Part shown: piece after piece, positions 9,479 through 17,816 of the stretch | Layout: each line of letters starts with the position of its first letter | Numbering within the stretch: the first letter of the stretch is position 1 | Assembly: GCA_964513745.1 (NCBI GenBank) | Contig: CAZEOK010000001.1 | Coordinates: 1 to 64,000 of the forward strand | Reading direction: 5' to 3' | Origin: DATDCY01 sp964513745 | GTDB taxonomy: Bacteria > JAUVQV01 > DATDCY01 | Length of the DNA: 64,000 bases | The notes under the pieces: generated by a model | Database searches by the model: none | What the model was told of the DNA's origin: nothing | What the model saw: the letters and a program-made list of their open reading frames with translations, nothing else | Position numbers and translations under genes: made by a program

Positions 9479-9553
9479 GGGCCGCTAGCTCAGTGGTAGA
9501 GCATCTGCCTTTTAAGCAGAGGGTCGTTGGTTCGATCCCAACGCGGCTCACCA
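9479..9553 (+). tRNA. tRNA-Lys (anticodon TTT)
   Basis: Full cloverleaf. The acceptor stem is GGGCCGC with GCGGCTC (one G-U pair), followed by discriminator A and an encoded CCA. The D arm starts GCTCAGTGG. The anticodon stem TCTGC/GCAGA encloses CTTTTAA, giving anticodon TTT. The T arm is GTTGG-TTCGATC-CCAAC. It is eight bases upstream of tRNA-Glu and served by the same promoter. Confidence 0.95.
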
Positions 9554-9561
9554 GGAACCGG

Positions 9562-9639
9562 GTCCCCATCGTCTAGCCCGGCCCAGGACACCGCCCTTTC
9601 ACGGCGGTAACGGGGGTTCGAATCCCCCTGGGGACGCCA
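9562..9639 (+). tRNA. tRNA-Glu (anticodon TTC)
   Basis: The acceptor stem is GTCCCCA paired with TGGGGAC, followed by G and an encoded CCA. The anticodon stem CCGCC/GGCGG encloses CTTTCAC, giving anticodon TTC. The T arm is GGGGG-TTCGAAT-CCCCC. The D loop is long, as usual for tRNA-Glu. The open frame of the damaged kinase on the other strand reads through into this gene. Confidence 0.95.
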
Positions 9640-9774
9640 TCCACTCGCGGCGCCAGCGCTGCGCATCTCTTCGTTGTGCTCCTCGCGTTCGCCTGCGATG
9701 GGCACCAGCCCATCTCGGCATCCGCTTCATCGCACGCCTCGATCTGCTGTGCCCTGACGCCGCTCCCCTCCGGA

Positions 9775-11302
9775 TCAGCCGAGGGGGAGTTCGACGGTCA
9801 CCGTGCACCCACTGCCCCTCGACCGCCGCACGCACCGAGATGTGATGCTGGCCATCCCGACGGCGGTATTTGATAGCGTTGTTCACCAGGTTGGAGAAGA
9901 CGTGCCAGAGCATCTCGTCGTCCCCCACGAGCGTCACCTCCGGCACTTCCAGGGAAAACACGATCCCGTTGTTGTCGAAGGCGTACTGGTAGTCTTCCTG
10001 AACGCGGCCCAGGACCGCCGTGAGGCTCAGGGGCTCCTTGCGGTAGACCCGGCCCCCGGCCTCGAGCCGCGCCAGATCAAGGAGGTTGCGCACGACGCTT
10101 TGCTGGCGCAGGATGCTCTCTTCCATGACGGCGAAGGCCCGCAGTTCCTGTGACGTCAGATGGTGGTACTTGAGGAGGGGGCGGAGAATCTCGAGCTGCA
10201 TCGCGTGCTTGGCCACGGGCGTCTTGAGCTCGTGTGCGACGTCCCGCAGCAGGGCGTCCTTCATCCGGTCGACCACGCGCAGGTCCTCGTTCTGCTGCTC
10301 CACGTCACGCCGCCGCTGCTCGCCGTGCAGCCCCCATGCGGCAGCGGCGATCAAGGCGAGAAAGAGCGCCGCGACGATGAGATTGTCGCGGGCGTTGGCG
10401 GCGATCTGCCCCTGGACTTTCTCGTAGGGAACCGAGGTGCTGACGATCCAGCTCTCATTGAGGACCTTGAAAACGCCGCTCATGCGGTTGAGCGCCGCTC
10501 CGAGCGGCGTACGGTAGAAGGCGTGGACCATCTGCCCGCTGGACACCGCCTGGCTGAGGTCGTCGAAGCTCCCGGCTGCGTGGCATTCCTGGCAAGTCTG
10601 CTCCGTGGTAAAGACGTTCCCCTGCTCCATGCGTTGCAGATTTGCATGCTCGACGTTCGCGATGAGGTAGATGTTCCCCTTGTAGTCGGCGATGAGCAGA
10701 CCGATGTCCTTCCCGATCACGGTCTGCAGCGTCGTGAGCATGTAGTGCTTGATGTTCAGCTCTCCCACCACGTAGTACAGATTGCTATCATCGCCGCGCA
10801 GGCGGAAGGGGACGAAGATGAAAGCCGTGGGCCGCCCGGCCGGGGTGAAGGCCCGCTCGGAGAGGAAGGGTGTCATGGGATTCTCGAAGTCGCGATTCTC
10901 AACGCGGGCGAACGCGAGGGGGCTCCCCCTCTCCGACGGCTGGGAGTCGTAGAGCACCCGCCCGTCCTCGGCGATCACGCTCAGGGAGATGAAGTGGTCG
11001 ATCCGCCGCGAGGCGATCGAAGCGGCTGCCGAGGTGAAGTCGGCCAGCCCCGCCGCGGCGCTGTCGCGTATCGACTCCTTCACGTGGGAGAGCAGCAGCA
11101 TGGCCTCGTTGACCTGCTGCTGGACCATGCGCTCGATGAGGCGAACGCCGAGGGCCTGCTGCTGGATGAAGGCCTCCTCGATGCCCCGGCTGAATTGGCG
11201 GTGGGAACTCCAGGAGAAGCCGGCGGCCGCGAGCGAGAGAATTGCCCAGGCCAGGACCCAGGCCCGGCGGCGCGGCGCAAAGTAATCCCGCGAAACCGGA
11301 TC
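9775..11302 (-). pseudogene. haem c-sensing histidine kinase with deleted ATP-binding domain
   Basis: Two membrane segments flank a periplasmic sensor domain that contains CQECH, a CxxCH haem c attachment site. After the second membrane segment come the H box (VAHELKTPVAK), dimerisation helices and the N box (NLVNNAIKYRR). The G1, F and G2 boxes are absent. The frame then slips, and the ordinary kinase ending CTVTVELPLG-stop appears in another frame (stop at 9775-9777), so about 50-60 residues are missing. Read without correction, the frame continues into antisense tRNA-Glu. The 5' end is also unclear: the first membrane helix is open to a TAG at 11303-11305 with no ATG, GTG or TTG before it; the first ATG in frame is 11128. 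It is either a decayed gene or an assembly collapse. It follows the ATPase operon on the same strand. Confidence 0.75.
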
Positions 11303-11392
11303 CTATCATACAGACTCGCCCGTTCCAGGGTATCCGGCCCCTTGCAGGAGCCGCGTGGGCACCGAAGGCATCCCCGGCGACATCTCGAAGCA

Positions 11393-12022
11393 TCAGCCGC
11401 TCTCCTCCCGGGGCTTTTTCTTGAGGCGCTTGAGCCGGAAGGTCCCCTCCCGCGCGCGCTCTTCAAGCAGGCCCTCGATCGCGGCCGCGTCCCCGAGCAG
11501 CCCCGGAATCAGGATCTGCTCAAGGGCGTTCACCCGCGTGCTCGTGCGCCGTATCTCCTCGCCCAACCTGCGCAGGCGCGTCTCCTGGACGGCAATCTTG
11601 AGCGCCTGGTTGAGGACCTTTTCAAAGGCCTCGGCCGTCTCTTCAACCAGCACCGGGGTCGTGGCAGGGTTGTAACCGCGGGCGTTGAAGGAGCGCACGA
11701 GGTCGCGCGACTCGATTTCCGGAACCGGCACGCCCCAGATGCGCTTGTCCTTCACGTCGAGGGGGAGCGTGCGATACGCGCCCAAGGCCGCCGAATCCAG
11801 CGTGAAATCCCCCTCCAGGGCCTTGGCGGTGTTGAGGGTGTTCATCGCGGTGCGGCAGAGCTGCCCCAGCTCCTGGCGCGAGTCGATGACCGTGTGAGCC
11901 GCCGAGAGAAATTCCCTCATCAGGGCATCCCGCTTGCCCTTGAGAAGCCGAGCTCCCTCGCCGGCGGTTTTGACCTGTCCCTTGAGCGAGAGCAGGTTCA
12001 TCCTCGTCGGTTCGATGCGCAC
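11393..12022 (-). CDS. ntpD: V/A-type ATPase subunit D (central stalk)
   Basis: Central rotor shaft linking the A3B3 head to the membrane ring. 209 residues, the family length. The N-terminus has RMNLLSLKGQ and a long coiled coil, and the C-terminal helix ends in a charged LKRLKKKPREE tail; both ends of D subunits form the coiled-coil shaft. The GTG start at 12022 has a strong AAGGAGG six bases upstream. It is the last gene of the ATPase operon, 26 bases after subunit B. Confidence 0.9.
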   Translation of the reverse strand: MRIEPTRMNLLSLKGQVKTAGEGARLLKGKRDALMREFLSAAHTVIDSRQELGQLCRTAMNTLNTAKALEGDFTLDSAALGAYRTLPLDVKDKRIWGVPVPEIESRDLVRSFNARGYNPATTPVLVEETAEAFEKVLNQALKIAVQETRLRRLGEEIRRTSTRVNALEQILIPGLLGDAAAIEGLLEERAREGTFRLKRLKKKPREESG

Positions 12023-12048
12023 CTCGCCTCCTTCGCCGCCGGCACCCG

Positions 12049-13473
12049 TCAATAGATGCTTTTCCGCGACTCCTCGTGCTCGAGGATCTCTTCCTCCACG
12101 GTCCGGTAGTACTTGTGGAGTATCCCCCTCTGGATGCGGACGAGTTCTTCCCTGGGCAGCGCCGAGAGGATCTTCCAGCCGAGGTCGAGGGTCTCCTCGA
12201 TGCTCCGGCCCTCGCACCCCTGACCGACAAAACAATTCTCGAATTGCGCCGCCACCGCGAGGTACGTACGGTCAAGCGGCGAGAGCCCGCTCTCACCGAC
12301 AATGGTCTCGAGGCGTTTGATGTCCCGTCCCTGGGCGTAAGCCGAGTAGAGCTGATCCGAGACACCCTTGTGGTCCTCTCTTGTCTTGCCCGGGCCGACG
12401 CCGAGGTTCATGAGCCGCGAGAGGGAGGGGAGGATGTCGATCGGCGGGTACACCCCCTTGCGGTGCAGCGCCCGGGAAAGGACGATCTGACCCTCGGTGA
12501 TGTAGCCGGTCAGGTCCGGTATGGGGTGGGTGACATCATCGTCGGGCATGCTGAGAATCGGGATCTGCGTGATGGACCCCTTCTTTCCCTTCACCCGCCC
12601 GGCCCGCTCGTAGATTGTGGCGAGGTCACTGTAGAGGTACCCCGGGTACCCCCGCCGCCCCGGGATCTCCTCCCGTGCCGTGGAGACCTCCCGCACCGCG
12701 TCGCAGTAGTTCGTCATGTCGGTGAGGACGACGAGCACGTGCAGATCGCGCTCGAAAGCCAGGTACTCGGCCGCGGTCAGCGCGAATCGCGGCGTGAGAA
12801 TTCGCTCGATGGTCGGGTCCTCGGCCCGGTTGAGATAGATCACGGTCCGGTCGAGCGCTCCCGAATCCAGGAAGCTCTTCAGGAAGAAAGAGGCGTCGCG
12901 GAAGGCGATGCCCATGGCGGCGAAGACGACGGCAAACTCATCGCCCTCGCCGCGCACCCTGGCCTGCCGCACGATCTGTGCGGCGATCTCGTTCGCCGGC
13001 AGTCCGGAGCCGGAGAAGATGGGCAGCTTCTGGCCGCGGACGAGCGTATTGAGCCCGTCGATGGTGGAGATGCCTGTCTGGATGAAGTCGCCCGGCTTCT
13101 CGCGGGCCGCCGGATTGAGCGGCGCACCGTTGATGTCGGCACGCCGCTCGGGAATGAGGGGCGGGCCGTCATCGACGGGCTCGCCGGCGCCGTTGAAGAC
13201 GCGCCCGAGCATGTCGGGAGAAAGGTCCGCCCGGGCAAGGTCCCCGGTGAAAAGCACCCGCGTGCGGTCCGTGTCGATCCCGGCGGTCTCCTCGAACACC
13301 TGCACCACGACGTGCCGATCCGAAACCTCGAGGACCTGCCCGCGGCGCGACGGTCCCTCGGGGGGGCTGATCCTGACCAGCTCCCCGACGACTGCCTTGC
13401 CGACGTTTCCCAGAAAGAGCAGCGGGCCGCTCACGCCGGTGACGGTCCGGTATTCGCGTCGCATCAGTTCCAC
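12049..13473 (-). CDS. ntpB: V/A-type ATPase subunit B (non-catalytic)
   Basis: Non-catalytic nucleotide-binding partner of subunit A in the head. About 474 residues. It lacks a P-loop and instead has the B-type LPIFSGSGLPANE segment. It also has GRRGYPGYLYSDLATIYERAGR and SQLYSAYAQG-like motifs near the end, here DQLYSAYAQGRD. The GTG at 13473 has AGGGGG seven bases upstream; an ATG three codons later (13464) is possible. It lies 22 bases after subunit A. Confidence 0.93.
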   Translation of the reverse strand: MELMRREYRTVTGVSGPLLFLGNVGKAVVGELVRISPPEGPSRRGQVLEVSDRHVVVQVFEETAGIDTDRTRVLFTGDLARADLSPDMLGRVFNGAGEPVDDGPPLIPERRADINGAPLNPAAREKPGDFIQTGISTIDGLNTLVRGQKLPIFSGSGLPANEIAAQIVRQARVRGEGDEFAVVFAAMGIAFRDASFFLKSFLDSGALDRTVIYLNRAEDPTIERILTPRFALTAAEYLAFERDLHVLVVLTDMTNYCDAVREVSTAREEIPGRRGYPGYLYSDLATIYERAGRVKGKKGSITQIPILSMPDDDVTHPIPDLTGYITEGQIVLSRALHRKGVYPPIDILPSLSRLMNLGVGPGKTREDHKGVSDQLYSAYAQGRDIKRLETIVGESGLSPLDRTYLAVAAQFENCFVGQGCEGRSIEETLDLGWKILSALPREELVRIQRGILHKYYRTVEEEILEHEESRKSIY

Positions 13474-13495
13474 CGCGCTTCCCCCTCCCCGCCCC

Positions 13496-15259
13496 TCACC
13501 CCGCTGCCTCGCGGGATCTGCTGCGGGCTTCAGCGAGTTCCCGCTCGACGAACTCTTTGAGCGCCTGGGCCGCCTCCGCGAAAGTCTCGTTCGGCAGTTC
13601 CTTGGCGCGCGTGAGCTCCTCCCGCGCCTTGAGCCCGAGCAAGGCATCGAGGGGAACCCCGTCGCCCAGCGCCTGCACCACGGCCCGGTGGAAGTGCAGC
13701 AGGAGATCGAGCAGCCGATGCTGCTTCGGCAATGAGCAGTACGCGTCGACCTCGTGGAAGGCGTTCTGGGCGAGAAAGGCCTCGCGGATCAGCTTGCCCG
13801 TCTCCAGCGCGATCCGGTCGGCTTCCGGGATGGCGTCGAAGCCGACGAGTTGCACGACCTCCTGCAACTCCTCCTCCTTCTGGAGGATGGCCATCGCCTC
13901 ACGGCGCTGCGCGGCCCAATCCGCCCCGCCTTCGCGCGCGAAAAACTCCCGAAGGACCGGCGTGTAGAGGCTGTAACTCGTTTTCCAGTTGATCGCCGGG
14001 AAGTGCCGGCGGTGGGCAAGCGAGGCGTCGAGGCCCCAGAACGCCCCCGCCACCCGCATCGAGGCCTGGGTGACGGGCTCGGAGAAATCCCCCCCCGGCG
14101 GGCTGATGGCGGCCACGATGCTCACCGATCCGACCCGCCCCTCGCCGGCGAGCAGCGATGCCCGCCCTGCCCGCTCGAAGAAGGTGCCCAGGCGGGTCGC
14201 CAGGTAGGTCGGATACCCCTCCTCCCCCGGCATCTCCTCGAGGCGCGAGGAGATCTCCCGAAGGGCCTCGGCCCAGCGGGAGATGGAGTCGGCCATCAGC
14301 GCCACCCGATACCCCATGTCGCGGTAGTACTCGGCCAGCGTGATGCCCGTGTAGATCGAGGCTTCGCGGGCGGCCACGGGCATGTTCGAGGTGTTGGCCA
14401 CGAGAATCGTGCGGCTCACCAGGGGGAGGCCCGTTGCCGGGTCGATGAGCCGCGGGAAATCGGTCAGCACCTCGGTCATCTCGTTGCCCCGCTCGCCACA
14501 ACCGACGTAGACGATGATGTCGGCGGCCGCGTATTTGGCCAGGGTCTGCTGGACAATGGTCTTGCCGGTGCCGAAGCCCCCGGGGATGACGGCGGTGCCC
14601 CCGGCGGCCGCGGGAAAGAGCGTGTCGAGGACGCGCTGACCGGTGACGAAGGGGACCTCGGGATCGAGCTTCCTTCTCACCGGACGTGGGACGCGAACCG
14701 GCCACTCCTGCAGCAGCGTGATCACGCGGCCGTCCTCGAGCACGACCGCGGGATCGGTGACGGTCAGCGCGCCCGCACTCACCTCGGCAACGGTTCCGCT
14801 GAAGCCGGGCGGCGTCTGCACGCGGTGCAGCACGGCTGCGGTCTCCTGCACGGTCCCGAGAAGCAGACCGGGAGAGACGACGGCGCCGCGCCCGACCGCC
14901 GGCGTGAAGTCCCACCGTGCCTCGCGAGAAAGGGCGGGGAGGTCGAGGCCGCGCGCGAGGAAATCACCACCGCGCGCCCGCAGGGCCTCCAGAGGACGTT
15001 GAACCCCGTCGTAGAGCGAGGAGAGCAGGCCGGGACCGAGCTCCGCCATGAACGGCCGGCCCGTGCTGCGCACCTGCTCCCCGAGGCCGAGGCCGCTCGT
15101 CTCCTCATAGACCTGCGCGGTGGCCACATCGCCCCGGAGGCGGATGATCTCCCCGATGAGCCCGGACTCGCCGACACGCAGCAGGTCGTACATCCGGGCC
15201 CCGGGGAGGCCTCGCACGTCGACCGCCGGCCCCGAGATGCGCACGATCCGCCCTGCCAT
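13496..15259 (-). CDS. ntpA: V/A-type ATPase subunit A (catalytic)
   Basis: Catalytic subunit hydrolysing or synthesising ATP. 587 residues. Order: beta-barrel N-terminus, the non-homologous insertion typical of A subunits, P-loop GGFGTGKT at residues 227-234, YVGCGERGNEM, then LMADSISRWAEALREIS and the GYPTYLATRLGTFFERAGR region. Family length and spacing are normal. It starts four bases after subunit F ends. In Thermus-type enzymes this complex works mainly as an ATP synthase; direction cannot be told from sequence. Confidence 0.95.
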   Translation of the reverse strand: MAGRIVRISGPAVDVRGLPGARMYDLLRVGESGLIGEIIRLRGDVATAQVYEETSGLGLGEQVRSTGRPFMAELGPGLLSSLYDGVQRPLEALRARGGDFLARGLDLPALSREARWDFTPAVGRGAVVSPGLLLGTVQETAAVLHRVQTPPGFSGTVAEVSAGALTVTDPAVVLEDGRVITLLQEWPVRVPRPVRRKLDPEVPFVTGQRVLDTLFPAAAGGTAVIPGGFGTGKTIVQQTLAKYAAADIIVYVGCGERGNEMTEVLTDFPRLIDPATGLPLVSRTILVANTSNMPVAAREASIYTGITLAEYYRDMGYRVALMADSISRWAEALREISSRLEEMPGEEGYPTYLATRLGTFFERAGRASLLAGEGRVGSVSIVAAISPPGGDFSEPVTQASMRVAGAFWGLDASLAHRRHFPAINWKTSYSLYTPVLREFFAREGGADWAAQRREAMAILQKEEELQEVVQLVGFDAIPEADRIALETGKLIREAFLAQNAFHEVDAYCSLPKQHRLLDLLLHFHRAVVQALGDGVPLDALLGLKAREELTRAKELPNETFAEAAQALKEFVERELAEARSRSREAAG

Positions 15260-15263
15260 GCCG

Positions 15264-15599
15264 CTAGCCTCTCGTGATCTTCATCTGGTAGCCGATGGCC
15301 TGCCTGATCAGGCTCAGCACGTAGTCCTGGGCGGGCTCCTCGCGGGACCAGGCGTCAGGGAGGGGAATGGGGATGACCAGGGGGAGACTGAGCTTTTCAA
15401 TCTTGCGGCGGGTGGCCTCGCTGAAAGCCTCCAGGAGGCTCTGCTTGATCAGGACCAGCGAGACGCTCCCCTCGGCGAGGCACTCCCGCAGGAGCCGCTC
15501 GGCATCTGCCGCTGAGCCCGCGGCCACGGCCTCCACCCCCGCGAGGCGGAAGCCAACGACCGAATCCGCGTCGGCGATGACTCGGCAGGTCCGCATCAT
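15264..15599 (-). CDS. ntpF: V/A-type ATPase subunit F
   Basis: Small regulatory subunit on the central shaft, 111 residues, with a Rossmann-like pattern: CRVIADADSVVGFRLAGVEA at the N-terminus and a conserved SLVLIKQSLLEAF segment. Length and position between C and A match the Thermus and archaeal operons. It is separated from C by three bases and from A by four, so translation is probably coupled. Confidence 0.85.
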   Translation of the reverse strand: MMRTCRVIADADSVVGFRLAGVEAVAAGSAADAERLLRECLAEGSVSLVLIKQSLLEAFSEATRRKIEKLSLPLVIPIPLPDAWSREEPAQDYVLSLIRQAIGYQMKITRG

Positions 15600-15602
15600 C
15601 GT

Positions 15603-16661
15603 TCACCCCGCCGCGAACATGAGCGACTCGATCTCTTCCCGGGGCAGCGCCGCGAACTTCCCGCGGGCGATGATCCGCAGGTTGGTGACCTCGTTCACCT
15701 TGCGCCAGAGATAGCCGACGGTGAAGGCGATCGAGAGCGGGTCGCGCAGCACCAGACGCGTCATCTCGCGGATGAAGCAGGTGTGCAGGGATCGTTCAAG
15801 CGCAAAAAGACGCCGGTACTCCAGGTAGCGGCGGACCTTCTCGGCAAGACAGGCGGTGAATGGGGAGGACGGCATCGCCGCGATGAACTCCGGCAGGGTG
15901 CCGGCGGCGCAAAGCCGCTCGAAGACCGGCAGCGTGATGGTCTTCCCCCCGGGAATGAAGATAGCGGCGGGGCGGGTCTCCGTCGTCCCGTGGTGTACGG
16001 CGCGCAGCGCGTAGCTGAGCAAGGCGAGATCGATCTCCCGGCGCAGGCAGTCGGCGACCACGGCGTCATTGGACCTGCCACGGTCGAGACCGCGCAGCGC
16101 GGTCGTGAAAAAGCTGCGGTCGAGCGCCACTTCGAGCGCATGGAAGTCGCCGCGCTCGCGATAGGCGGGATAGGCCCCGCGCAGCGTCGCGGCATAGGGA
16201 ATCCGCCACTGCGCGAGCAGGTCGATCGCGGTGCTCACGTCCGCCTGCCGGACCAGCTCCTGGAGGGCCATCTCATCGAGCCTCCCGAAGGGGATCGTGC
16301 TCCCCATGACCGCTTCGAGCGCGGCCCCGGCGTGGCGGCCACGGAGCACGGTCTTGAGGTTGAAGGTCTCCCAGCGGCCCAGGAGGATGGTCAACAGCTC
16401 CCGGGGCCGGCCGGAGACGATGCGCACGATGTGACCGATGGTTCCCTGGAAGTCGCGCCGCAACCCCTCCTCGACGCCGGCGATCCCTTTCCTGATGGTT
16501 AACGAAAGCCCGACTGCGGGGGCGTACGCAGTGGATTCGAGAAAGGACACCAGCTCCTCGAGGGAACCGGACCCCAGTGCCTTCTCGTATTCCCGCTCCG
16601 AGATCAACAGCCCCGCAAGGCTGCGCACCCGCGCATTGAGGTACCCGTAGTCGTCGGTCAC
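15603..16661 (-). CDS. ntpC: V/A-type ATPase subunit C (d-like, funnel subunit)
   Basis: Connects the rotor shaft to the membrane ring. 352 residues, largely alpha-helical, starting VTDDYGYLNARVRSLAG, a recognisable opening for this family (compare YGYLNARVR in archaeal C subunits). The GTG start at 16661 overlaps the TGA of subunit E as GTGA, indicating translational coupling. A much longer open frame runs upstream, but it is only the shadow of subunit E. Confidence 0.88.
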   Translation of the reverse strand: MTDDYGYLNARVRSLAGLLISEREYEKALGSGSLEELVSFLESTAYAPAVGLSLTIRKGIAGVEEGLRRDFQGTIGHIVRIVSGRPRELLTILLGRWETFNLKTVLRGRHAGAALEAVMGSTIPFGRLDEMALQELVRQADVSTAIDLLAQWRIPYAATLRGAYPAYRERGDFHALEVALDRSFFTTALRGLDRGRSNDAVVADCLRREIDLALLSYALRAVHHGTTETRPAAIFIPGGKTITLPVFERLCAAGTLPEFIAAMPSSPFTACLAEKVRRYLEYRRLFALERSLHTCFIREMTRLVLRDPLSIAFTVGYLWRKVNEVTNLRIIARGKFAALPREEIESLMFAAG

Positions 16662-17263
16662 GACTGCGCACCCGCGTCGTGCAGGCCGAGGAGGATCAGG
16701 CCCGCCTCCTGAAGGAGCAGGGGGCGGGCCCACTCCAGCCGGTCGGCGATGCTGTTGCGGCAGACAAAACGCCCTTCCGGTCCCGCTGCGGTTTCCAGGC
16801 CGCCGAGCGGCATGTCCGCTTCCTCGATGCGGACATCGCGGTCGAGGCGGCGGGCGTGCTCCTCGACAGCCTGCCGGTCCTCCCGGCGGCAGCGGACGGT
16901 GACCGGGTCGGAGGACTCCACGAGGCACTCCGCGAGCAGGAGCCCGAGGATCTCCCGGTACTCCCGCGTTTCCATCAGGCCGCCGAGCCGCACGTCGAGC
17001 GCGCACAAGGCAGCTTCGACGACCTGGATCTGCGCAGTCGAGATCTCCCGCCTGGCTTCGATCCTGGCGGCGCTGACGATCCGGGAGGCCTCCCCGGCCG
17101 CCGCCTCTGCCCCCCGGGCCCGGGCGCTCCCGAGCAGGCCTTCGCGCTGCGTCTCGGCCGCGCGGATGACGGCTCGCGCTTCCTCGTCGGCATGGGCGAG
17201 TATCTCGTCGCACTGCCGGCGGGCCTGTTCCCCGATGGCCTGGATCAGTTCTTCGTAGCCCAT
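16658..17263 (-). CDS. ntpE: V/A-type ATPase subunit E (peripheral stalk)
   Basis: Peripheral stalk partner of the G/H subunit. 201 residues from ATG 17263. The N-terminal ~90 residues form a long charged coiled coil (ARRQCDEILAHADEEARAVI), followed by a globular C-terminal domain that binds the head. A 222-base gap separates it from subunit K upstream. This is the only large gap in the operon, and I see no gene or convincing terminator in it. Confidence 0.85.
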   Translation of the reverse strand: MGYEELIQAIGEQARRQCDEILAHADEEARAVIRAAETQREGLLGSARARGAEAAAGEASRIVSAARIEARREISTAQIQVVEAALCALDVRLGGLMETREYREILGLLLAECLVESSDPVTVRCRREDRQAVEEHARRLDRDVRIEEADMPLGGLETAAGPEGRFVCRNSIADRLEWARPLLLQEAGLILLGLHDAGAQS

Positions 17264-17485
17264 TGATGAGGCTGTCCGTTCCCGCGCAGCCTGCGGGGTC
17301 CTGTCTTTGCAGACCACGCTCCGCGCCACCCCCTGGCCTGGATGTGTTCCCTCACCCGGCGTGCCCTCCGGCATGTCTCATGTCCCGGTCATTCGCGACG
17401 CCTTGCATCCGGACCCTGTTGAGTGCCTGCTCATTTCGAGTTTCCCGACTACCTGACAAGCGCCTGGCAGCACATTTCCAGCGAA

Positions 17486-17815
17486 TCACATGAACAGGAT
17501 GATCGCCGCGACGACGAAACCCAGGATGACCACGGTCTCGGGCAGGGCCAGCAGGATGATCACCACGCCCAGCGACTCTGGCTTCTCGGCAATCGCGCCC
17601 ACACCGGCGGCCCCGATCCGCGACTGGGCGATGCCCGTCCCGAGACCCGCAAGGCCGATCGCCAATCCTGCGCCAAGCGCGAGCAAACCCCGATCACCGC
17701 GGCTTACCGCGGCCCCAGCCGCCTGACTCCTTTCCGGCTCTTCCGCCAGCGCCCAGCCGGCGGCCAGGACCGCTGTCGCCAGGCTCAATGCCACCACCAG
17801 CCTCCGCAGCTTCAT
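17486..17815 (-). CDS. ntpK: V/A-type ATPase subunit K (c-ring proteolipid)
   Basis: Rotor-ring proteolipid with one helical hairpin, 109 residues. Residues 1-25 look like a cleavable signal sequence (MKLRRLVVALSL...ALA-EEPE), as I recall for the Thermus subunit. Helix 1 is GLGTGIAQSRIGAAG and helix 2 contains LPETVVILGF, whose glutamate carries the coupling ion. A glutamine in helix 1 aligns with a sodium ligand of some c subunits. However, the proton-driven Thermus protein has it too, as I recall, so ion specificity is open. It is followed by the 222-base gap before E. Confidence 0.9.
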   Translation of the reverse strand: MKLRRLVVALSLATAVLAAGWALAEEPERSQAAGAAVSRGDRGLLALGAGLAIGLAGLGTGIAQSRIGAAGVGAIAEKPESLGVVIILLALPETVVILGFVVAAIILFM

Positions 17816-17816
17816 G

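Noticed and set aside
9490..9705. Minus-strand open frame across the tRNA pair
   Set aside because: Its text (GDSNPRYRRERAVS..., RWDRTNDPLLKRQMLYH) is the well-known spurious translation of tRNA genes read backwards, not a protein.
15603..17213. 536-codon version of ATPase subunit C
   Set aside because: The first ~180 codons are the other-frame shadow of subunit E. The real start is the GTG at 16661 that overlaps the subunit E stop.
17486..17815. Sodium-type ion site in the ATPase c subunit
   Set aside because: The Q...ET pattern also occurs, as I recall, in the proton-driven Thermus protein, so it does not discriminate.
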